DNA from: Calliopum simillimum
Taxonomy: Eukaryota; Arthropoda; Insecta; Diptera; Lauxaniidae
Assembly (NCBI GenBank): GCA_951812925.1
Contig: OX638370.1
Span: 23,985,964-24,049,963, forward strand
Reading direction: 5' to 3'
Length of the DNA stretch: 64,000 nucleotides
Positions within the stretch are counted from its first letter, which is position 1, and every line of letters starts with the position of its first letter. Shown here piece after piece: positions 57,712 through 64,000 of the stretch. The position numbers were made by a program, and so were the translations under genes. Under the pieces are notes generated by a model, which had not been told where the DNA came from, searched no databases, and worked only from the letters and a program-made list of their open reading frames with translations.

Positions 57712-57717
57712 TTTTTT
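57672..57717 (-). promoter_or_regulatory. Candidate -1 ribosomal frameshift signal
   Basis: On the minus strand ORF1 ends TCA AAA AAC TAA (57719-57708). The last sense codons form A_AAA_AAC (57717-57711), a classic -1 slippery heptamer in the correct phase. Slipping one base places the ribosome on CTA (57711-57709), the ORF2 frame, which stays open for 956 codons. After a 6-nt spacer (TAAATC) comes a stem-loop: GGC (57704-57702) pairs with GCC (57674-57672), and CCCTTTAC (57698-57691) pairs with GTAAGGG (57681-57675), with one bulged T and a 9-nt loop. Heptamer, spacer and structure all fit known frameshift signals. Not experimentally proven. Confidence 0.75.
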
Positions 57718-58679
57718 GAATTGAGTCTATTATAATTTTGAGTAGCCTTCTTTGTTTCCTTGAATTCAGAAATAAAGACATTATCAACCCATGCTTTTGG
57801 ATTGCAGACGGCAGCGAAATGACAAGAAGCCACCGATAATTTAAAAGAAGCATGAGTTGGTTTGTTGCCAAGCTTCCTACATGAAACATATGCGTCAAGA
57901 GGAATGATATTATTTTGCTTTAAAAACTCTTTGATAGTGTCAGAAGTTGTATCAGGGTGCAGCCGCGAAATAAAAATTGATTTCGATTTAGGCAATGCGC
58001 GCAAAGAAACAGGGATAACAACAGTATCAACAGCTTGTAGATTGGTTGATGATGAAGCGGTTGGACGGACACTATTTGGCGGATTGGACGAAGCTGTAGT
58101 ATTAATAGGAGAAGGATTAGCCGCAGCCCCAGCAACGTCATTGTTACTTGAATTCCTATTAAGCTTTCGTCTCGGTTTCCTTTTTTTCTTTAAGGATTTA
58201 GGTACCGACGGGGTGGATGCAGCAACCACAGAGGCTGCAGTAATAATGTCATTACGAAGTAAGGTCTCATTAATCACAGTCTCATTAGTCACAGTGTCGT
58301 TAGTCACAGTCTCATTAATCACAGTCTCATTAAGACTTTTTTCAATTTGGGGAGAAAAGTCACAAAAGTTATTAAGAATATCTCTGAAATTAATATTCAG
58401 ATTGTTTAAATTTTCCCCAAATTCTTTAATTTTGTTGAAAAAACTCAACGGAGAGAGGACCCTACAAGAAGGGCAATACCATTCCAAGCCTGATCGTTTA
58501 GAGCATAAGAGCTCTGTAACAGAATTTGAGAGTTTAGCACACTGTGCATGAAACATTTGTTCACACGGACCAGAGCAAGAAAACATTGAATTTAAAATAT
58601 TTTGGCATTTGCAACTATCGCCAAGAGAACACGCGACAAGATTGTCTGAAGAAAAGTAATCCATTATGCAAAAAAGCAA
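57708..58679 (-). CDS. LINE ORF1: PHD-finger, RNA-binding (gag-like) protein
   Basis: A 323-residue protein, presumed to package the LINE RNA. Residues 17-72 hold a PHD-type zinc finger (C23, C25, C35, C39, H44, C47, C69, C72; C4HC3 order). Residues about 115-145 are a five-residue tandem repeat of the type NETVI/NETVT. A basic stretch KKKRKPRRKLNR follows, then a Ser/Asn/Pro-rich linker and a C-terminal RRM-like domain starting SKSIFISRLHPDTTSDTIKE. PHD plus RNA-binding ORF1 proteins are known from CR1-type LINEs. The start could be Met1 (58679) or Met6 (58664). The stop TAA lies directly after the slippery heptamer, and ORF2 overlaps the last codons in the -1 frame. Confidence 0.85.
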   Translation of the reverse strand: MLFCIMDYFSSDNLVACSLGDSCKCQNILNSMFSCSGPCEQMFHAQCAKLSNSVTELLCSKRSGLEWYCPSCRVLSPLSFFNKIKEFGENLNNLNINFRDILNNFCDFSPQIEKSLNETVINETVTNDTVTNETVINETLLRNDIITAASVVAASTPSVPKSLKKKRKPRRKLNRNSSNNDVAGAAANPSPINTTASSNPPNSVRPTASSSTNLQAVDTVVIPVSLRALPKSKSIFISRLHPDTTSDTIKEFLKQNNIIPLDAYVSCRKLGNKPTHASFKLSVASCHFAAVCNPKAWVDNVFISEFKETKKATQNYNRLNSKN

Positions 58680-58815
58680 AAAATTTAAAAACGTATAATG
58701 AAGGGACTAACTTGTCACCTAAGTGAAAAAAGGGTTAATTTTTGTCGAAAGATATCCGTTAGTGAGCAACAACAATTTAACACAGACAGACTGACTCAAG
58801 CTGATGCTTGCGGAT
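58680..58815 (-). other. LINE 5' untranslated leader
   Basis: About 110-135 nt between the first ORF1 ATG and the likely element start. TCAGTC at 58794-58789 resembles a fly initiator, as used by internal promoters of jockey-type LINEs. The exact 5' end is not fixed by a target duplication. Confidence 0.5.
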
Positions 58816-60520
58816 AAAGCACAAAGAAGAATCAAAGAGCAGTGCAACAGCACTGCTTACAAATAAAAAAAAAAAAAAAAATTTTATTTAGAAAAATTAT
58901 AAACATACACACAAACATACATGCACGTATGAAATTTATTTTAAAAATTTCTAATATACTAGAAATTAAGTAAATTAAATTAACTATTGTTATATCTTTG
59001 ACATCCAAAAACACTTTAGTAATTTTTTTTATTATATTTTTTTAATAAACACAGATCTAAAACACATAAAAAACTTTAATACACATTGCCATTTGATTTT
59101 CAGTTGAATCACAGGAAAGAGACAGTGTCAGCAATTCAGAAGCCTATTTTTTGCTAAAGTTCAACTGTAACAAAATTTTGTAATTAAATAATTATTTAAA
59201 AGTTGAAACCAATTTTTGTTATTTTTTTTTCCCTCCACAAAATTCCAAACTTTATAACACAATCCAGCGAACACTTTATAACTGGCATGACTTCTTTTAT
59301 GCAAAAACAAAAAGAAAAAAAAAATGAGAAAACAAAAACAGCAACACTAGCAACTCTTGCAACATTTTTGTCATCATAATTTTCCAACTCAATTATTTCG
59401 GCGAAAAACTTTTTTACCCCTTTGGAAAAATGCCTTACCTGAGCACAAAAATGAAAAACGTTTTTCAACTGAAATTAGTTTTTCATGCCACAATAAAAAC
59501 ACAAAAACAAAACAAAAAGCACCGAAAAAAAAAAAACAAAAAAAAAAATTATAAAAAAACAGAGTCGCTACAGTAGAAAGTAGTAGAAGTTGGTAGTAAG
59601 TAAGTAGTTTCGCACTTGTCGCACCTTGGCGCCTTTTCAATAGGATTCTGCTGCGGAGGACGAGACCAAACAGCTACGATGGCGATGAAGATTCCATTGT
59701 TTTGTTAAATTCACTTGAAAATAAGTTTGGCAAAAAGCTTATTGTTCTTGGTGTTGTTGCATTGGCATTGTTGCTTTACTGCAGCACGAGAAAGCAAAAC
59801 TTGCAGCAGAAAACAATTAAAACATATTTTTGAGCAAAATATGAAAAAGAAGGGTTCATTTTATGATGTAGGACCTATACTACTAACGCAGAAATTTGTC
59901 CTTTTTAAAATGAAAAATTTTCATTTTTGTGAAAATACTTACTCAGAGGCACATATGGCAAAGACTTTAAAAAATTTCGTAGTGTCTTCAGAACTATGTA
60001 ATTAAGATTAGCTTCTAACTGCTTTCAATTTAATCGTCTAAGGCTACTGATCCAATAGTACATCACGTTAATATTGTTAACACAGTGCAACATTGATTTT
60101 TCTTCATGAAATTTCAGAGCTGGCCTACAGATGATACCAGATTTTCCAAATTTATTTTGGTTCTCAAGATATCGTTTGCTTAAAAAGTAAACAGCGAACG
60201 TTATTGATTTCTGCCAATGACATCAGAAAGACATATTCTTCCTAATTTAACTTGAAATTTTTCAAGTGCATCCACACTTTCTGAATTATCATCTATCAAA
60301 GTAAAGGTTTTGGAAATCAATACCAATATAATGGAGGACTGACAGAACTAAAGGGCCAAAGTACCAGAACGAGGCAAAAGTAGAGTCATAATATGGATCG
60401 GTTGACATTTTGTTAGAAATGATTAAAATTGTTTTTTGTTTTCAAGAAAAACTTACTTGGTGTTGTGAATTAAAAAAAAATATTATACCGGTCAAATAAC
60501 CGATTATTATGGCACATAAC
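58815..60520. other. AT-rich sequence, no gene recognised
   Basis: A CG-richer patch at 59590-59700 has no recognisable frame. The plus-strand frame at 59715-60005 (96 codons) resembles no known protein. Confidence 0.45.
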
Positions 60521-61870
60521 ATGTATGACAATACTTTTGCCTCGTAATGATACTTAGGCACTTTGGTACAGATCCTCCTCAATTACTAACAAACTTCTAA
60601 TTCACTGCCAACTAGCTACCAGATAACTATTTACTAACTGCTTTTTAACTACTAGCTAACTACTAACTAACTACTATTTAACTACTAACTCACTACTAAC
60701 TAACTACTAACTAACTACTAACTAACTACTAACTAACTACTAACTAACTATTAACTAACTTCTAACTAACTACTAACTAACTACTAATTAACTACTAACT
60801 AACTACTAACTAACTACTGACTAACTACTAACTAACTACTAACTAACTAACTACTAACTAACTACTAACTAACTACTAACTAACTACTAACTAACTACTA
60901 ACTAACTACTAACTAACTACTAACTAACTACAAACTAACTACTAACTAACTACTAACTATATACTAACTAACTACTAACTAACTACTAACTAACTGACTA
61001 CTAACTTCTAACTACTAACTACTAACTACTAAGTACTAACTACTAACTACTAACTACTAACTACTAACTACTAACTACTAACTACTAACTACTAACTACT
61101 AACTACTAACTACTAACTACAAACCACTAACTACTAACTACTAGCTTCTAACTACTAACTACTAACTACTAACTACTAATTACTAACTTCTAGCTACTAA
61201 ATACTAACTACTAACTAACTAAATATTAACAATTAATTAACTATTTACTAACTGCTTTTTAACTACTAGCTAACTACTAACTAGCTACTATTTAACTACT
61301 AACTCACTACTAACTAACTACTAACTAACTACTAACTAACTACTAACTAACTATTAACTAACTTCTAACTAACTACTAACTAACTACTAATTAACTACTA
61401 ACTAACTACTAACTAACTACTGACTAACTACTAACTAACTACTAACTAACTAACTACTAACTAACTACTAACTAACTACTAACTAACTACTAACTAACTA
61501 CTAACTATATACTAACTAACTACTAACTAACTACTAACTACTAACTACTAACTACTAACTACTAACTACTAACTACTAACTACTAACTACTAACTACTAA
61601 CTACTAACTACTAACTACTAACTACTAACTACTAACTACTAACTACTAACTACTAACTACTAACTACTAACTACTAACTACTAACTACTAGCTACAAACC
61701 ACTAACTACTAACTACTAGCTTCTAACTACTAACTACTAACTACTAATTACTAACTTCTAGCTACTAAATACTAACTACTAACTAACTAAATATTAACAA
61801 TTAATATAATATGTATGACATTTCTTTTGCCTTGTAATGATACATAAGCCCTTTGGTACGGCCACTCCTC
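60520..61870. repeat. CTAA/CTAACTA array with duplicated higher-order units and flanks
   Basis: ACTAACTACTAACTAACTAC-type sequence fills 60590-61805. Two large units follow each other: both start AACTATTTACTAACTGCTTT (60626 and 61239) and end AAATATTAACAATTAAT (about 61224 and 61787), with the same order of TAGCTAAC, TATTTAAC, AACTCACTAC, TGACTAAC and ACTATATACT variants. The unique flank ATGTATGACAATACTTTTGC with TAATGATACTTAGGCACTTT (from 60527) recurs after the array as ATGTATGACATTTCTTTTGC with TAATGATACATAAGCCCTTT (61810-61870). So the array lies between direct copies of a 60-bp sequence. Confidence 0.85.
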
Positions 61871-64000
61871 AATGTAGTCCTTTGTAAGGAGCTTTGATAC
61901 ATTTACTTGAATGGATGATAACTCGGAAATTAGGGATCGAATTGGGGCATTTCATAGAAAAAGTTTATTAAGGAGAAGATTATGGCTAACTGATGTTATT
62001 GGCAAAAATGATTTTCATTGTTTACTGTAAGTATAATAAAGATTTAACCTATCCTCAAAGTAACATGTTTTGCTACTTTATTCAAGGATATCTTCGCAAT
62101 TAGACCCAGTTTTAACAAATATCGTACCCTGTGTACTTATCTTTAGTGAATCTATATAAGGGTGGGCCGCGGATGCAAAATTTTGGAAAATCAAAATGCT
62201 CGGATACTTTAAAAATGTCATTTGACAACAAAATGCAAAACATATTTTGCTGAACGTATATAAGGGAATTCCTCAAGTCCAGCAAACTCCTCGAAGTTTG
62301 ATAAAATTGATGTAAATTGAGAAAAAACATTTATTTTTAAGTGTATTTTTTCATGGTATCGTTAGAAAGATTTTGTAAAATAATACAGTTTCTTAGTACA
62401 AAGTTTTTTTTGTGAGTGAGTCCGATCTCGAGATATACCATTCAAAATTTGAAAAAATGTTTGGATGATTGACGACTTTGGAAGTGTATATCTCGAAAAC
62501 GGACATGGTCGTAAAAAAATGTTTTGTCAAGAAACTGCATCATATAACAAAATCTTCCAGTGATCATGAAAAAGTACACTCAACAAAAAAAAAAAGTTAT
62601 TCCGGCAAAAAAGTTATTCAATTAACAGCAAATTTATCAAACTTCAAAAAGCTTGCTGGATCTGAGGAATTGCTTTATATGCTCACCAGCTTCAGTAAGA
62701 TCTATAGCAAAAAAAGAAGGCGCCAGCGTCAACTCAGTGTGTGAGGTAGTGATGAGAAAATCGATCTTGGTTTTGAGTTTCGGTCATGGTACTTTTTCAA
62801 GATCCAGACTCTATTTTATTTCCAGACCAAGACTTAGTACCCAAGACGGAGACTGCTATGGTCTTGGCCATTAATGGCTTATAGGAGTAGCATGGCCCTA
62901 TAGAATTTTACTTATTAAAAATCAAATTGCTTTAAAAAATTGGCTCGCAAACGGGTGCTGAGCGGATGATTTCAATAAGTTTTTATTTCCAAAGTCAAGA
63001 TCAAGACCAAAGCTTGAATTATGACCTAGACTAAGACCGTGAACAAGATTGAATGCCCAAGAACAAAATCAATACTCGATATCCAAACCAAGATCAAGAT
63101 TCAATGTCCAAGACCAAAACCAAAATCTAGGTCATAGCTGTTAATGGGTTGAGGTCTTACTATCGCATTAAGTTGCTTTTTAAGGCATTGTCTATGATTT
63201 ACTGTTCATATTGCTTATCTATATATATCAATACGGAAAACAAAATTTTGTCTTACCTTTTTTACTATGTTAGAAATGGAGCACGATTTTGTATTGTACA
63301 TCATTAGAAAGGTATTTTTGTGCAAATGTGCACAAAGTTAAAATTATTTTAATATTTTACTTCTAAGCTAGGTAAAATTAAATTCAAATTTTCTTTATAT
63401 TAACAACAGCAAAATACACGGTCACACAGAACTGAAAAGAGGATACAGCACAAAGAGAAAGACAAAAAGCTGACTGACACTGATGTCATGTTTTTTGTTT
63501 TCTTTTCGTTTCACATTTGCCATTGTACCAAAGATGATAAATGAGCTTTTCTATTTTGTACCAAATAGCAAAAAAAGTACTAAAACTGTACAAAAGGTAA
63601 AGAAACAAAATACATTTGTGGTGAAAGTTTTACCTTTTGGCGATTCTAGTCAGTTTAAGTGTTTAAAGCGTTGATAACATTTTAATGTAAAGATAGTTGA
63701 AGTGTGTCTTTCAAAAGGACTGGAATTATTTAGGATTTTGATTGCTATACATTTCAAAGAGTAGAACCACCTTAAAAATTAAAACTCTAATTTAAAGACT
63801 AAATTTCATAACAATATGTAAAGAATAAAGTAAACTCTGCAAGTAAGGCAATAAAAATACCAAATAATTTATGAATGTTTTCTGTGCATTATGTAACTTC
63901 TTCATAGGTTAACCCCAAGAAAAATAAACCCACTAAAAGAAAAGAAAATCGCTGCGCTACAACAACAACAACAACAATAGCAACATCTGCATTTGTGAAA
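61870..64000. other. AT-rich sequence with an AAGACCAAGATCAAG-rich patch; no gene recognised
   Basis: 62985-63130 is a loose repeat of AAGACCAAG / CAAGATCAAG words. TGGTCTTGGCCATTAATGGC near 62858 resembles TGGTCTTGGTCATTTATAGG near 48855, suggesting a shared old repeat. The end of the window is CAACAACAACAA-rich. No coding region recognised. Confidence 0.5.

Larger units (their letters stand above)
54790..58815 (-). mobile_element. Apparently intact CR1/jockey-type LINE
   Basis: A minus-strand non-LTR retrotransposon with a 5' leader starting near an initiator-like TCAGTC (A at 58792), ORF1 (58679-57708), ORF2 in the -1 frame (57711-54841) and a short 3' region. Neither ORF carries an internal stop, and the catalytic motifs of the endonuclease and reverse transcriptase are present, so the copy could be recent or active. 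A PHD finger in ORF1 and the TDFSKAFD / GVPQGSHLGPLLF / YADD motif set fit the CR1 group within the jockey superfamily. The 3' end (about 54790) is approximate: no poly(A) or clear target duplication was found, and CR1 elements often lack both. Confidence 0.85.

Noticed and set aside
57862..58551. 229-codon plus-strand frame
   Set aside because: It lies antisense to LINE ORF1 and reflects that gene's codon structure; no recognisable domain.
60520..61870. CRISPR-like array
   Set aside because: The units are contiguous simple repeats without unique spacers, in a fly-type genome.

Overview
The window looks like non-coding nuclear DNA from a higher (brachyceran) fly. It is strongly AT-rich, full of homopolymer runs and CAA/CAG-rich stretches, and densely packed with nested short transposons. 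It also holds a CR1/jockey-type LINE and a bridge-type fly core promoter candidate. The species cannot be fixed from sequence alone. No complete host protein-coding gene was found. The only long open frames that read as real proteins belong to retrotransposons.

Layout. 840-1880: degenerate 19-bp minisatellite. 2101-3066: a 966-bp foldback element that is one giant hairpin, inserted into an older repeat (family C). 3880-5060 and 9290-9700: CAATCACTTTCAA-type simple repeat. 7690-8960: two diverged direct copies of an unknown sequence. 11392-11694: 172-bp tandem pair. 12480-12865: remnant resembling a piggyBac transposase N-terminus. 16752-16986: small foldback. 17096-17977: TA-flanked mariner-like MITE. 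19900-20350: tRNA-like SINE pieces. 20470-23080: diverged tandem duplication whose second copy carries an hAT-like element (21259-22879) with a further MITE inside. 24647: candidate core promoter on the minus strand. 25445-26172: family A repeat. 26343-28180: decayed LINE reverse transcriptase. 30520-31650: about 1.1 kb of almost pure 7-bp repeat. 33418-35190: a family A copy split by an 889-bp Transib-like element. 35730-35880: candidate first exon. 37690-39085: family C copy containing family D, itself containing a 694-bp TA MITE. 39840-44891: SINEs next to family A copies. 47732-48612: another family A copy. 50410-51100: possible solo LTR. 53395-54120: tandem repeats. 54790-58815: apparently intact LINE. 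60520-61870: CTAA array between duplicated flanks.

The most interesting object is the LINE on the minus strand. ORF1 (PHD finger plus RRM-like domain) ends in TCA AAA AAC TAA, an A_AAA_AAC slippery heptamer directly before the stop. ORF2 (endonuclease plus reverse transcriptase) is in the -1 frame, is open across this point, has no ATG upstream of its endonuclease domain, and is preceded 6 nt after the heptamer by a GC-containing stem-loop. This is the textbook arrangement for -1 programmed ribosomal frameshifting, so ORF2 may be made as an ORF1-ORF2 fusion. The second is the 889-bp element at 33920-34808. Its ends carry CACAGTG, a 23-bp spacer and an A-rich nonamer-like block, with a 5-bp GC-rich target duplication, as expected for Transib, the superfamily related to RAG recombination.

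The coordinates of insertion ends are good to 1-2 bases where a target duplication or empty site is visible. Outer limits of old repeats are approximate. No alignments or searches were run.
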